The notes beneath the pieces were generated by a model, which worked only from the letters and a program-made list of their open reading frames with translations, was not told the origin of the DNA and did not search any database. The position numbers and the translations under genes are program-made. Shown here piece after piece: positions 48,820-59,991 of a stretch of DNA of 64,000 nt; positions within the stretch are counted from its first letter, which is position 1, and every line of letters begins with the position of its first letter. The DNA comes from Diphasiastrum complanatum (Eukaryota > Streptophyta > Lycopodiopsida > Lycopodiales > Lycopodiaceae), in contig CM055099.1 in assembly GCA_029204225.1 (NCBI GenBank), positions 62,271,374 to 62,335,373 of the forward strand, written 5' to 3'.

Positions 48820-49155
48820 AAGTTGGTGTGCCCCTTGAATGGAGGGCCTTGTGGACCTTACGTGAGGGCTGGGAACCCTAATATGGCAGCTGGAAGTTGG
48901 TGTGCCCCTTGAATGGAGGGCCTTTTGGACCTTATGTGGGGGGGGGGGGGGGGGGCTGGGAACCCTATTTTTGAATTGGCCTATTTTTCCCTCGCTTCAG
49001 CGTTCGTCCTTCTCGACACTCCAGTCTTGAATGGAGGGCCTTTTGGACCTTATGTGGGGGGGGGGGGGGGGGGGGGGGGGGCTCTGGGAACCCTATTTTT
49101 GAATTGGCCTATTTTTCCCTCGCTTCAGCGTTCGTCCTTCTCGACACTCCAGTCT
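48820..49155 (+). repeat. Tandem duplication with long G runs upstream of HMGB gene
   Basis: Two nested duplications. A 74-bp unit (AGTTGGTGTGCCCCTTGAAT...) occurs at 48820 and 48894. A unit of about 118 bp (TTGAATGGAGGGCC to CTCCAGTC) occurs at 48909-49026 and 49027-49155. The matching position holds GTGAGGGCTGGG in the first copy, 18 consecutive G (48938-48955) in the second and 26 consecutive G (49056-49081) in the third. Confidence 0.92.
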
Positions 49156-49379
49156 TTACTAATGCCACATTGACACTTGTTAGGACTTGTGCAAGAGAGC
49201 CGATGGCCTTCTCATCTGATAGGGATGGATAGGGACGGAGCTCATTTTTCATTTTCTCCGACGACTCCTGTTGCCCGCCATCAAAGAATTCGAATGCCTC
49301 GAAAGGGCCTGCTGACCGGTAGCGCTTGCCCGCGCTTTTCCCGTTATAATTCCACTGCCTCTTCTGTTCTGATTTCCTC

Positions 49380-50291
49380 CTCATAATTGTTTTTCCTCGA
49401 CCTAGTGGTGCTGCGAAGCCTTCGTCTCCAGGCTTCTTGCTTCTGCGTGAGTATTCTGGAGTTCAAGGAGCTTTTGTCGTAGAAGAATTGTGCAGGTACT
49501 CTTTCTTACGCTCTTGTTCACAAAACATTTCTTCAATCTTGGTACACTCTGTATTCGGTTTGTAAGAGCTTGCAGGCTGCTCCGTTGAGGTTGATTCACT
49601 TCTTCTTGTTTTCTAAACTGAATTTTGGACGCAGTTATTTCTCCACGCAGTGTTATAAACTTCTAACCTGCGTTGCTTAGGCAGTTTCGCGGTCCATCCA
49701 TCAACTATTATTTGAAAAGCAGCAAGTTTTTTTTTCCCAAGTTACAGTGTGTAAATCCCTCTAAAAGCGTGTCTATTACACTATTTTGATGTTCGCCAAT
49801 TCTAGTAAAATTGTCCTTGCCAATATTTCGAACAGCTAGCAAATATATTTTCGTGTAACGCGCTTTTATGCGCTTGTATTTTCGCGTTAACGACGTCTGT
49901 TTTGCAAGCCTAGTAGACAAATCAGTAGATTCCCGAAACCCCTGGTGAAAATTACACTACTTAATTGTGCAAAAACTTTAACGCGTTTGTTGTCATTCGC
50001 AACAACAGAAAAGGTACTAATATACGAGATAGCTCTCGTTGCAAACGTTAATTCACGCTTGCAGTGCTGCCCTTCCACTATGGCTGGAAGCTCAATTTAG
50101 TAACTTACTATCACAAGTTACAACACGTAGCATCATCGACTGTATTGTGCACTGCAAGGTGTTTTAGATTCATTTCTCTTTTCCTATCTAGAGAAATCAT
50201 TTATCATCTGTTTATAAACGTCTTATGAAAAGCAGGCACGATTGCAATGCTAGTAAGCTTTCAGTTTTTAATATGTGCATTATATTTTCAG
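49380..50291 (+). promoter_or_regulatory. Probable 5' UTR with leader intron of HMGB gene
   Basis: A GTGCAG/GTACTC donor-like site at 49495/49496 and a TATTTTCAG acceptor at 50291 would define a leader intron of about 796 bp ending 16 bases before the start codon. A transcript is needed to confirm it. Confidence 0.4.
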
Positions 50292-50307
50292 ATTCAAGAG
50301 CTACATA

Positions 50308-51765
50308 ATGAAAGAAAGCAACGGGAGAAAGGCGGCATTAGGCTTATCAAAGCATACAAATACAAAAAAAGCGGATACTAGGTAAATTTTCTAGAGTTCT
50401 ACGTCTTGCTTTCATTGTTTACTTATATTAGTGTTTTCAAAGTTTCACGAATGTTTGCTGGTAATTGAATACTGAGTCAAGCACTAAATTCTCAGATAAT
50501 AACAGTTTATTTGTTTATTTTACTGATTGTGATTATGTTTTCGTTCTGGCGATCAGGGAGGTGAAGAAAGGTAAGCTCTCTGCAAAGGACCTCACAATCA
50601 AGAAAAGGCAAGCCAAGCCAGATCGGAAAGCGAAAAAGGATCCTAACCAACCGAAGAGACCACCCTCGGCGTTCTTTGTTTTCCTGTCAGTAGCGGAAGC
50701 ATTTTCATAGTCTCAAGTTTGCAGTGCGAAAACCCCTATCAAAATAAGATTACGTCTAAAGATGTTAAGATCTAAAGTGATTTTATTTTACACCATATCA
50801 GAAGAATCCTTATTGAAATAATTTTATGGCTAAAGAACTTGAGATTTAAAACGATTATATCTTATATTATATCAATTGTTTAAGATCACGATAGAATTTT
50901 TGAACGTTATTGTTTGGTACGGCCGCTGTTATTTTACAGAGAGGAGTTCAGAAAGAGTTATAAAGAAAAGCATCCGGACGTTAAGGGAGTCTCTGTGGTG
51001 AGCGTTTTCGAGCTTTTGATATGCCAAGTTGCGAGTGACATCTTCGATGCATCCTTGTCCTGAAATAGGATGGTAAAAGGTTTTAGAACGAGTTTCTAAA
51101 GTCTCAGTTTAGAAAGGATGTCAAAGAAAAGTATCCGGACGTCGTGGATGGATCTCTGTTTTCAACGACTTTCCCGATTGCTTTTCCCTATATAATCTAC
51201 ACGTTATCCCTATGTAGATTCGTGCATGTAGTTCTGATTTTATTCTACGATTTCAGATTGGGAAAGCTGGAGGTGAAAAGTGGAAGCAGTTGACTGATAC
51301 GGTAAGACTATCATCGTTCCTCACAATCCAAAGCCATGTCGAATTCGATTCGCCGTCGTTCGTTAGAGTATTGACGTTATAAATCAATTCCGCAGGAAAA
51401 ACAACCCTACGTTAAAAAAGCTCTTCAGAAGAAGGCCGATTATGACAAGTCGTTGGCAGCTTACAAGCTGAAAAAGGTGATCATAAATCAACTCTCATTC
51501 ATAAAACATTCGAGAACTCGTTTTGCGTTGAACGATGTGCTCAATCATAGTCTGTTATGCAGAGTAATGAAGATGCGTCTCCCGGTGAATCAGAAAAGTC
51601 GAAGTCCGAAATACATGATGACGACGAAGAAAGCGAAGAGGTTATCATTCAATGCCTGAAACACTTCATTAATCAGCTGAATTTCTTATCAACGATGTAC
51701 TTTATATTATGCTCATGTTTAAGAGCCTTTATGTCTCTTTTCAGGAGGACGAGGATGACGAGTAA
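50308..51765 (+). CDS. HMGB-type high-mobility-group protein (seven coding exons)
   Basis: Single HMG-box chromatin proteins bend DNA in the nucleus. I place coding exons at 50308-50381, 50557-50685, 50940-50997, 51257-51301, 51396-51476, 51563-51640 and 51745-51765. All introns are GT/AG and the phases agree, giving 161 residues. Residues 1-52 are a basic N-terminal tail with SAKDLTIKKRQ. The box runs from about 53 to 130: KKDPNQPKRPPSAFFVFLEE, FRKSYKEKHPDV, IGKAGGEKWKQLTDTEKQPY, KKADYDKSLAAYK. Residues 131-161 form an acidic tail ending in EEEDEDDE. Layout and size fit plant HMGB1-5 proteins. The start codon is the first ATG after a plausible leader acceptor. The gene appears intact. Intron 3 contains a decayed duplicate of exon 3. 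Confidence 0.94.
51108..51158 (+). pseudogene. Decayed duplicate of HMGB exon 3 within intron 3
   Basis: 51 bases align without gaps to 50947-50997 of exon 3; by my count 36 of 51 positions agree. The translation is FRKDVKEKYPDVVDGSL against FRKSYKEKHPDVKGVSV. A CAG acceptor-like site stands just before it, but the donor GTG/GTGAG of exon 3 is replaced by CTGTTTTC. Confidence 0.8.
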
Positions 51766-52212
51766 CTCGACTGGACATTCGAATGGATGTCTCGCATTTG
51801 ATCAGTAGTATTAGTGTTTAAGTTCGCACTTGGAGCCTAGTGTTTCTGTACATTATCTTCTTGAAGCTGCATCAAGTTAGCTTGATCGAGTTGCCTTTAA
51901 CTGCAATGAATAGCAAATTTTGAGAGGGTATTTGGAAATTGTCATCAATAATTGATCTTTACATTTTCTTGTAGTCCAGCGGCATGTTGATTTATATTTA
52001 ATTTTGCCTGTGAAATGAGTTTTTTGGGATCAGAAATGTCTGAAATTTCAATATATAGTTTGTAATGTGTGCCACTGCGTGGTCTACGTTTCATGCATAC
52101 ACATGAAAAAACCAGAATCTGTAACGAAGAGAGTTTAGATGCAGTTGTACATTAAATGCATAGCGTAAGAAGCATTGACCCTTAATCGATATCCATAAAA
52201 GTTATTGTAATT
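51766..52212. other. HMGB 3' UTR and intergenic DNA
   Basis: AT-rich sequence with no reading frame of note. Polyadenylation of the HMGB transcript probably occurs here. Confidence 0.4.
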
Positions 52213-52286
52213 TGGCTTCGCCCGGACTTGAACCGGAGACCTTCAGTGTGTTAGACTGACGTGATAACCAACTACACCACGAAACC
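52213..52286 (-). tRNA. tRNA-Val (anticodon AAC)
   Basis: On the minus strand the 74 bases start GGTTTCGTGGTGTAGTTGG and end CGGGCGAAGCCA. The acceptor stem pairs GGTTTCG with CGAAGCC (one G-T pair). The D-arm reads GTGTAGTTGGTTATCAC, the anticodon loop is CTAACAC with AAC in place, and the T-arm carries GGTTCAAGTCC. No intron. The A-box and B-box promoter elements are intact, and a T-run is not obvious downstream. The sequence is essentially that of plant nuclear tRNA-Val(AAC). Confidence 0.97.
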
Positions 52287-52504
52287 ATGTTATAAGGATG
52301 CTGTGCCGTAATTGGACTTTATTAAGTTGGAGGTTCTAGGGCATAAGATGTAGAGCATTACATAAGCAAACAATAAGCATATGCACAACCAAAACAAACT
52401 AAGCTGGCTAGAAAACTTAATTACTAATAAATACACAAGTACAATTACTTAAGAGATCTACCTTCTATTTCCTTTATAAAACATTATTGCTTTTTGATTT
52501 CCGA

Positions 52505-52590
52505 GGGGAGTCTTGAATTTGGGACCGAAGAAACTTTGGAATCCAACCTAACCAACTAGACCCAAATGTACTTTGTCAAACATTGAAGCT
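52505..52590 (+). repeat. Dispersed repeat R1, copy 3 (partial)
   Basis: Contains CTTGAATTTGGGACCGAAG, AAACTTTGGAATCCAA and ATGTACTTTGTCAAA, which match 10988-11108 in the same orientation. Confidence 0.6.
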
Positions 52591-52796
52591 AAAAAAGGAT
52601 TGCATTAAATTAATAAATGCCCCTTTCACCTTATAAGCTTATTATATTGTGATGTATAGTTTCCCATGATTGTAATTTGCCTATGAATATATGTTGCCAT
52701 AGCAAAATGTGTTTTCATAACATTATTTGGTGTATCGAATTTGGTCTGAATTTCAATTCATAATGAGTCTCTACTCCTATTGTCTTCGTTTATACG

Positions 52797-53090
52797 ACAT
52801 TATCAAGCAGATGCCTTGTCACAAAGTGTCGTAGAGTTAAAATAGCCTATTCAAGTGGGGGCATGTGTTAGATTCATGTTCTATAGGGGAGTGCGGGTTG
52901 CGACTCAGGGTGAGCTCCAACCAAGTCTCAGCCTCCCTTGCTGGAATGTTGTCATGGCTTTCGCCTTGGCATGCTAGCGCCCCGAAGACTAGGGTCGGTC
53001 ACACACTTGAAATGTAACTTTCTTAGATTTATCAATAAAGTGGGATTTTTCTCAAACTGACTTTGATTACTTTTTGGGTTTCAGTGTTTG
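52797..53090 (+). pseudogene. Gypsy RNase H tail, polypurine tract and short LTR-like sequence
   Basis: 52797-52838 reads HYQADALSQSVVE, the end of a gypsy RNase H (usual ADALSR). A GTGGGGGCA tract follows, then TGTGTTAGATTC at 52864, a typical LTR start. AATAAAG at 53033 could be the polyadenylation signal. The end is unclear; TTTGGTAAAAGCGCCAG near 53088 might be a primer-binding site. Confidence 0.4.
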
Positions 53091-54160
53091 GTAAAAGCGC
53101 CAGTTGTAAGGCCGTTTCAAAATTTTTAAGTTGGCACATAACTGAGGGTCGTATCCCGGGACACCAGCGGTATGCCGTCGGGACCATTCTGTTCGTGGCG
53201 TCAGCGGTATGCTGTCGGGACCATTTGGTCTAGGAATTGGTTGTTTCCATATCTGTCGCGGCTTGTGGTTTTGAGTGTTCCTTGCATGAACGTGAATGGG
53301 TTTAGCTCTTGGGGAACGGGCTTTAACCTGTCGGTTGAGTTGGATGGCTTGCTTGGGTGGAAGTTACCTGTTTATGATTGTCCAGTCTGGCGTGGTGCCA
53401 GGTTGGCTTCCAGCGCTCGTGACGAAGCTTTTAGTTGGTTAAGTCTGATGTAAGTCAGACCGCTTGCTTGGAATGGATGTTACTCGTTTGTAACGAAGCT
53501 TCGAGTTGGTTAAGTTTGATGTATGTTGGGCGGCTTGCTTGGAGGGAAATCACCCACATCGGGACCCGCGATTTGGCATGGCGCCAGGTTGGATCTCAAT
53601 GTTGGTTTTCGGAACTTCAAGTTGGTTAAGTCTGATCGTTGTTGGCGAGTTGGTTGCTTGTATGTCAAGTGAGTTTGGATGGCAAGAGTTGAAGGCTGGG
53701 AAGCTAAGTCGTGGTTCCTGGCTCCCTTTGGGATGCCTGCGCTTCAATTGGTTTGTCCTTGAGTTGTCTCAACTCTCTAGAATTGTCTCATAATCTTCAT
53801 TTTGTTTTTTATATATAAATCTTGTGGTTGTCATATTTTCATGCTATCAAATTTGTTTCCAATGGGCTCATGAACAAACATTTGCTAATCAAAACTTGGG
53901 GCATATTGAGAAATTGATACTAAAGGACAAATCTTTGTAATAATGGTGTTTAAAGTTCTCACTTAATATATTGTGATATTTAAATGAGAAAAGTAGTTTA
54001 TTAACATTGTATCGATGGGCCAAAGTTTTAGGAAAGATCATTTCAAAAGAGTTTGTGAGTTTTGATGCAAAATTGATATATTATTAATTTTCAAGGGTTC
54101 GATTGATGTCAAGTGTATGGTTTGTTTTGGGGGTTGATTGAGCAATTATATTAACATTTG
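53091..54160 (+). repeat. Unassigned region with diverged tandem words
   Basis: CAGCGGTATG(C)(C/T)GTCGGGACCATT occurs at 53167 and 53200. AGTTGGTTAAGT(C/T)TGAT occurs at 53432, 53505 and 53620, each followed by related 'GGCTTGCTTGGA' words. The GC content is higher than around it. No protein match was recognised. Confidence 0.5.
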
Positions 54161-54439
54161 AAATGATTTGAATGTATGGTCACGACCATCCTTCCAACAT
54201 ACTTCTTGAAATAGTGAAAAGAGCACATCATCAAATGAGAAATATTAAGTTTTACGATGCAATGCATTGCAAGCAACAAGCATGTCGACAATTTTTTGCC
54301 ATAACTAAATGTCATGCATGTAAGAGACCGTATTTAGATGGGGGATACTATTGGACATGTATTAAAGTACTATATAGCTAGGCTTATTGATGGGGCCTCA
54401 CCATAATACATTGTATAATTAAGAGTAATAATTGCAAAC

Positions 54440-54665
54440 CCCACAATAAAATGGAGTGGTCGAGAGGAAGAATAGAACTTTACACAGAGAAATTTAGTTC
54501 CATTTTGTTAGAAAGAAAGTTCAAAATAAAGATGTACTAAGTTATTGTTATACAGACAGTATGTTGGTTGATTTTTTGACAAAGCCATTGTTAAGAGATA
54601 AACATTTTACTTTAGTAGATATGATAAATCTCAATTGTAATTCAAATTCGTAGTAGTAAGCTGGG
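54440..54665 (+). pseudogene. Copia remnant: integrase piece joined to RNase H end
   Basis: At 54440-54500 one frame reads PQ-stop-NGVVERKNRTLHREI, the end of the integrase core. At 54501-54650 it continues FHFVRKKVQNKDVLSYCYTD and DFLTKPLLRDKHF, the end of RNase H. The reverse transcriptase in between is deleted. The related frame at 54172-54381 may be the GAG-pre-integrase of the same element. Confidence 0.75.
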
Positions 54666-54781
54666 GAGATCGCCATAGTAGAACTTAGAGAAGAAGTAAA
54701 AGTACAATACTGTGAATGGAGTTTCTAAATCAACAACACCAAATGCAGATGGAGAAACTCACAAAAGAGTTTTAAAATACA

Positions 54782-56493
54782 TTGAAGTCTATCCAAAGCT
54801 CAATGCCTGGTCAGCTACCCCTTGGTCAGGTACACCATAGACGAGAAAACACTTGGTGCCCTCATTGCCAAGGTGCACACACTGGTAACGAATGCCCATC
54901 CTATAAGCCACTTTTTGACAATTTCCTGATCAAATGTGAAATCTGTGATTTCATTGGCCATACATCTATCTATTGCTACTACAATCCATGATACAACCAT
55001 CGAGAACAAACAGGAGGACACTATCAGCCTCTTAGGCCTCAATTTGCTTTTAGATCTCCACAAAATCAATATCAACAATGAAACAATCCACCGGTACAAA
55101 TTCAAGAGCTATCTGGGCAAAACCCACTGCAATACCTGCCTCAATTAGCACTTTTAGGTCCGCCTCCAAGGGGACCACCCGAGCAAGGAACTCAACAAAA
55201 TCGACCTCCTAAAGCACCCGTTCAGACACATTTTGATAATTCCTCTGATCACTCATACCATGCTTGGAAGACCAATTAACTTACCTACAAAGGGACGACA
55301 AAGACCTGAGCACATTTGTACGAAAGATTAAAGACCTGTTTATTTCTTTGCAAAATTCTGGCGCGTTAAATGCAATTTCAAAGAAAAAACAGCTTAGTTA
55401 TTTTCTTCGAGCCCTATCCAGGTCATTCCACACAACTCGAATCTTATTGGCAAAAGATGCGACAATGACACTTCAAAAGGTGATAGATGGAATTAAAGAG
55501 GAAGTAGAAGCTCGTGAACGCTATGACGACAATGGTGATTCCGAAAATGCTCTATTTACTCAGAAGAATAAATCTTCTAACAAGTCTAAGTTTGAGAGGA
55601 AGTCGTCTAAAGAATGAGTCTAAGACAAATGATCAACAATCTGGAAAACAACAGAAATATTCTGGTGATAAGAATATCTGCAACAAATGCAAAAGATCAG
55701 GTCACACAGAAGATAAGTGTTGGTTAAATCCAAAGATTGAATGCATTCATTGTCATAAACAGGATCATGCAGCAGTAGATTGTTATCAGAATCCCAGAAA
55801 TAAAAAAAAGCAGAATCGAAGCGAACTTTCAGATTCAAACTATGTCGAAGACAAAGCAGAATGCTCCAGAGCAGCAGAAGACAGGGCAACAAGGAACTCA
55901 GCAGCTTATGTTAGTGCTGATCTATGTTGTTCATCTAATTCAAAAATTTAAGAAGTAGTACTTCTTGATTCGGGAGCTACCTCACATTTTGTTTCCTCGA
56001 AACAAATTTTATATGAGTACAAGAAGACAAACTATTCGAGGTTCATTATACTTGGAGACGATTCTAAACACGTGGTTGATGGAACTGGTGTATAATGGCT
56101 AGACACAAATCAGGGAGACAAGAAACTAGAGGAAGTTCTCTATGTCCCTACTCTTAACAAGGATATTCTATCAGTAGCAAAGATAGTCGATACAAGCATG
56201 TAAGTAACCTTCACAAAGAACTCTTGTAAACTGTTCAAGGAAGATTCTGATAACCTAGTTGGTAAAGGCAATAGAAAAGAAATTTTGTATCACTTGAACA
56301 TTCGAACAAGAATCGAACAAGCCAATCAAACTCAGGAATCGACAGATATATTGTGGCACAAGATGATATGTCACATGAACATGGAAGCCTTGTACCAAGC
56401 CAACAAAAGTCAGAGAATCGAAGGAGTCGAAATCAAAATTAGAGATATTCGAACTACCCGCGAATCCTGTCTTAAAGGCAAGATGACTAGAAC
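54782..56493 (+). pseudogene. Ty1/copia gag and protease, truncated by the chimera
   Basis: A segment at 54782-54991 carries knuckle-like CPHCQGAHTGNEC and CEICDFIGHTSIYC. The gag core at 55264-55617 contains LSTFVRKIKDLFISLQNSG, then a linker, then two knuckles at 55676-55790 (CNKCKRSGHTEDKC and CIHCHKQDHAAVDC). A protease region follows a stop at 55951: VLLDSGATSHFVSSKQILYE, LEEVLYVPTLNKDILSVAK. GAG-pre-integrase (56340-56500) reads DILWHKMICHMNMEALYQAN and ends GKMTRT. The element stops exactly where the second chimera copy starts. The double-knuckle gag differs from the single-knuckle gags elsewhere in the window. Confidence 0.85.
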
Positions 56494-58395
56494 ACTAACC
56501 CAATGTAATTTCTATAGTTTCGTCATCTAATCTTCTGCAAATTGTTTCAATGCATAATAGATTGAATAAAATCTTACTTCCTCAGTGTTAGTTGTCCTAG
56601 TAAATTAATTGGAATTATAAGCACAGTGCTTTCGTTGCACCATTTTATATTTCTAACAATAAAATTCTAACTATCTATACCCCGGTTTATGACCGGGTGG
56701 TATTATCTTTGGGATACCAGTTCGATCCAAGTTTGCAAATTATGTCTATGTCCATACTCGACTGGTAATAGAAAACTTATTTTCTTTAATACCATAGATC
56801 CGCCTAGTATTAAAAAACGAGGAGTACTCCAATGCCATGACCGGGCTGGTATTTAAAATAGTGATACCCACCCAACACTGGTTACAACCCCAAATTGGAG
56901 CTGATGTGGAAGCAGCTAGATGTACAACTTTGGATTCAACAATGCAATTAGCTTTGATCCATGAGCAAAAATACCCTTCGACGACTAAAATATACCAAAA
57001 ACAAGGGATGACTGCAATCAACACATCTTATAATACGTTTGGGACTCCAAAGTCTCAATCTGGTACCAGTCAGTTTTATAAGTCAAACATCTTGCCGATA
57101 AACCGGGAACTAAAGTTGTTGGGAAGGGAGCGGTATATACAATGATAATGCCTTTGATGACATATCGATTTATAGCCGGAACTTAAAAGAACATGCTCAA
57201 CACTTGGAAGTGGTTTTGGAATTGTTGCGGAAATATAAATTGTTCGCCAAGATGTCAAAATGTGAGTTCACCCGACAAGAGATTGAGTATTTGGGACATA
57301 TGGTGACTAAAGATGGCATCAAGGTGGATCAACGTAAGGTCGAGGTGGTTAAAAAGTGAAAGAGCCCGAAAAATTTGTGACATTTAAGAGGATTTATGGG
57401 ATCTGCATGTTATCATCAACGATTCATATTCAATTTTTTAAGGATAGCAACAACACTCACACACTTGTTGAAGAAAGGAAAATTCGAATGGAGTGAAGAT
57501 GCTCAGAGGAGCTTTAATCGATTAAAGGAGGCCTTGGTGAATGCTCTAGTTTTGGTACAACCAGACTTCACTTTACCTTTCAAGGTGACTGTTGATGCAA
57601 GTGGAAGTGGATTAGGAGCCATACTAAGTCAGAAGGATGGTGTGATTGCCTATGAGAGCCGTAAAGTTGGTCTTATCGCAAACAAGCTGAATGGATCCAA
57701 TTACCATTTGTGGAAATTTAAGATGAAGACCTTGCTATTCGCAGCGACTTATGGGATGTTGTTATAGGTAAAGAAGTAAATCCTGAACACAACGACTCAA
57801 AGTGAAAATCAAAGGACGGTAAAGCTTTTGTGCTTATTATCCTCAATATATCAGATACACATATTGGAGACATAGTTGAAGCTAAAACGTCAAAGACGTT
57901 TGGGACATCTTGAACTCACTATATGACGTGAGGGACGTAACTACTAAGTTACATCTACGAAGGAAATTCTTCACATTCAAAATGTCTGTTGGTGATTCAC
58001 TTCAGAGTCACATTACTCAGTTTAAGAATCTCTTGCAATAGATGGCCGCTGTTAGATCAGTCATAGACGATCAAGATGTATTTATGACATTGCTTTGAAG
58101 CTTGCCCTCTACATATGAGAACTGGGTGATGATCATATTGACACACTTAGATTTAGCTCTTACTAGAGTTATCACTGTGTTGCTGCAAGAAGATAATATA
58201 AGAAGTCAAGACACTCCGTCTACTTCCTCCTCTCAGGCTCTATATGTCAACAAAGGCTCTAAACGACAGAAGCAGAAAAGCTCCAAGAAGGCTACAACGA
58301 ATCAGAAGCCGACTCAAGAACAATCATCTACATTACACAACAGAGGTACATCGACAACATGTTAGTCAAATATAATCTGATGAATAGCAAGTTAG
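56494..58395 (+). mobile_element. Gypsy/copia chimeric retroelement, copy 2
   Basis: Inverted relative to 35118-37103 and alike throughout. It carries the same leader, gypsy gag (GADVEAARCTTLDSTMQLAL), gypsy reverse transcriptase/RNase H (KYKLFAKMSKCEF, EYLGHMVTKDGI, KKGKFEWSEDAQRSFNRLKE), the same seam into copia gag ([20 protein letters not shown]) and the same gag-to-RT seam (ITQQRYIDN-type sequence, 58330). It lacks about 80 bp of the gypsy gag/RT junction (near 57090) present in copy 1, and ends at 58395 inside the copia reverse transcriptase. Confidence 0.88.
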
Positions 58396-58731
58396 GAATG
58401 TTTGTTGCATTGCCAATGGACAACAACTATCTATAAGAACGTAAATCACACTTTTTCAAGCATAGTAGGACACGTTTTGGAGTGTTATATGTATGTATAT
58501 GGGCGCTCTACCAAAAAGGCAGAGGGCTGCCCACTAGTGTTGGACTGCCTTTTGGATACACTTTTGTGTCTGTTAAACATTGAACCGAAGGCCTCACCTC
58601 ACTCTCAACCGGAGACCTCAGTAAAATCTCAATCGGAGACGTCAATAGACTCTCAACTGAAGAAAACAGACAAGAGAACAAGATGCTAAGGGTTGTGGTA
58701 TAGTTTACTTCAACAAACACCAATTGCCTGC
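58396..58731. other. No recognised feature
   Basis: A 95-codon plus frame (58402-58689) with repeated S-Q-x-E-T-S words (the copies lie at 58608-58660). No family recognised. Confidence 0.3.
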
Positions 58732-59991
58732 TCAAGAAACGTATGGAGAAATCCTTGCCATACTCGTCTGGTTGTAAACAAGTCGTGCCTTGCTGGCATA
58801 ATCAATTATAAAGATGCGATAATAGTGACCTAGAAAGACGTAAACTTCCTTCATTGTTGCAGATAAGGGCATTTTAATTATTACCTTGATCTTTGAAGGA
58901 TCGGTAGAAATACCATCCTTTGAAATGATATGTCCGAGTACTACCCCATGGGTGACCCAGATTTGACACTTATTAGGGTTGAGTGAAATTCCAAACCCAC
59001 GGTAGCGAATGAAGATTTTTTCTAATGCTTTGAGGTGCTTGTCGGCTGAAGAATGTACAACTAAATCATTGAGATAAATCTCGACAATCCAATGTAACAG
59101 GTCTTGAAATGCCATTTGCATGACCTTCTGAAACGTTAAAGGGGCATCACATAAGCCAAAAGGCATTATGTTATAAGCATAAACCCCATTCTCTGTTGCA
59201 AAGGCTATCTTGTGTCTATCTTCAGGGGCTATTTGGATTAGGAAATAGCCATTGAAACTGTTGAGGAAGCTGAAAGCTTCAGCTCTTGCCATTTCCTCAA
59301 GGATTTGTGTAGTTAAGGGTAAGGGAAAATGTTCTTCTTTCGTAACCGCATTAAGATTCTTTAGATCGACGCAGATACAAAGCTTGTCATTTTTCTTGGG
59401 TACGATCACAATGGGTGATACTCAATCAGTATGTTGGACTTCATAGATGAATACAAGATCCAGCAATTTCTTAATATCTTCATCGATCCGCTCACGATAA
59501 ACAGGGTTACTTTGGTACGGCTTAGCCCGAATAGGCTTACCGTTCTCCTCTAAAGAAATCATATGGACCACTATTTTAGACGAGACCCCTTTCATCTCAG
59601 CATAATTCCACGCAAATACATCTCTGTATTTACAGAGTAAGGTTTCCAGATCAGAAAGTTGACCTGATGTAAGATGGGCTCCGACGTGAACAATGTGATC
59701 CACATCCTCATCAGGATCTTTCATGTTTAAGGTGATTGTTTAAGCGGGTCCTTCACAGGAGTGAGAACTTTGTGTGGGTTCCCGGTGTGGCAGTGGTAAC
59801 TGGATAACAACGTCATCCAGTGTGAAGTCTTTAAACTTTTGTGGGAGATCAAAAGGTGGTTCCACAAAGTTTTCGGAAACTTTTGGAATCATTTGCGTTG
59901 AGGCACTATCAGACGTGGAAGTTTGGTCTGAATGTTTGGTTTTTGTTTGTCTAGACAAGGGCTTAATCGGTTGCTTAAGCTTCTCACGCAT
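58732..59991 (-). pseudogene. Ty3/gypsy pol: linker and reverse transcriptase
   Basis: 59991-59740 and 59724-59422 give the region before the polymerase (PPFDLPQKFKDFTLDDVVIQ; YRDVFAWNYAEMKGVS; KPYQSNPVYRERIDEDIKKL). 59409-58732 is the reverse transcriptase: IVPKKNDKLCICVDLKNLN, then FSFLNSFNGYFLIQIAPED, AFATENGVYAYNIMPFGLCD, APLTFQKVM, IYLNDLVVHS and VVLGHIISKDGIS. Motif A normally has Asp where FLNSF has Asn, and motif C normally reads YxDD where this has YLND. Both changes are G-to-A in the coding strand and would abolish catalysis. No LTR was linked to it. Confidence 0.9.

Noticed and set aside
48913-49173. Gly-rich protein frame
   Set aside because: The Gly run is produced by G homopolymers in a non-coding tandem duplication.
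56680-56890. hAT-type DNA transposon suggested by CAGTGTTGGG and repeated ATACCAGT words
   Set aside because: I found a candidate right end only; no matching left terminal repeat or 8-bp target duplication was visible.
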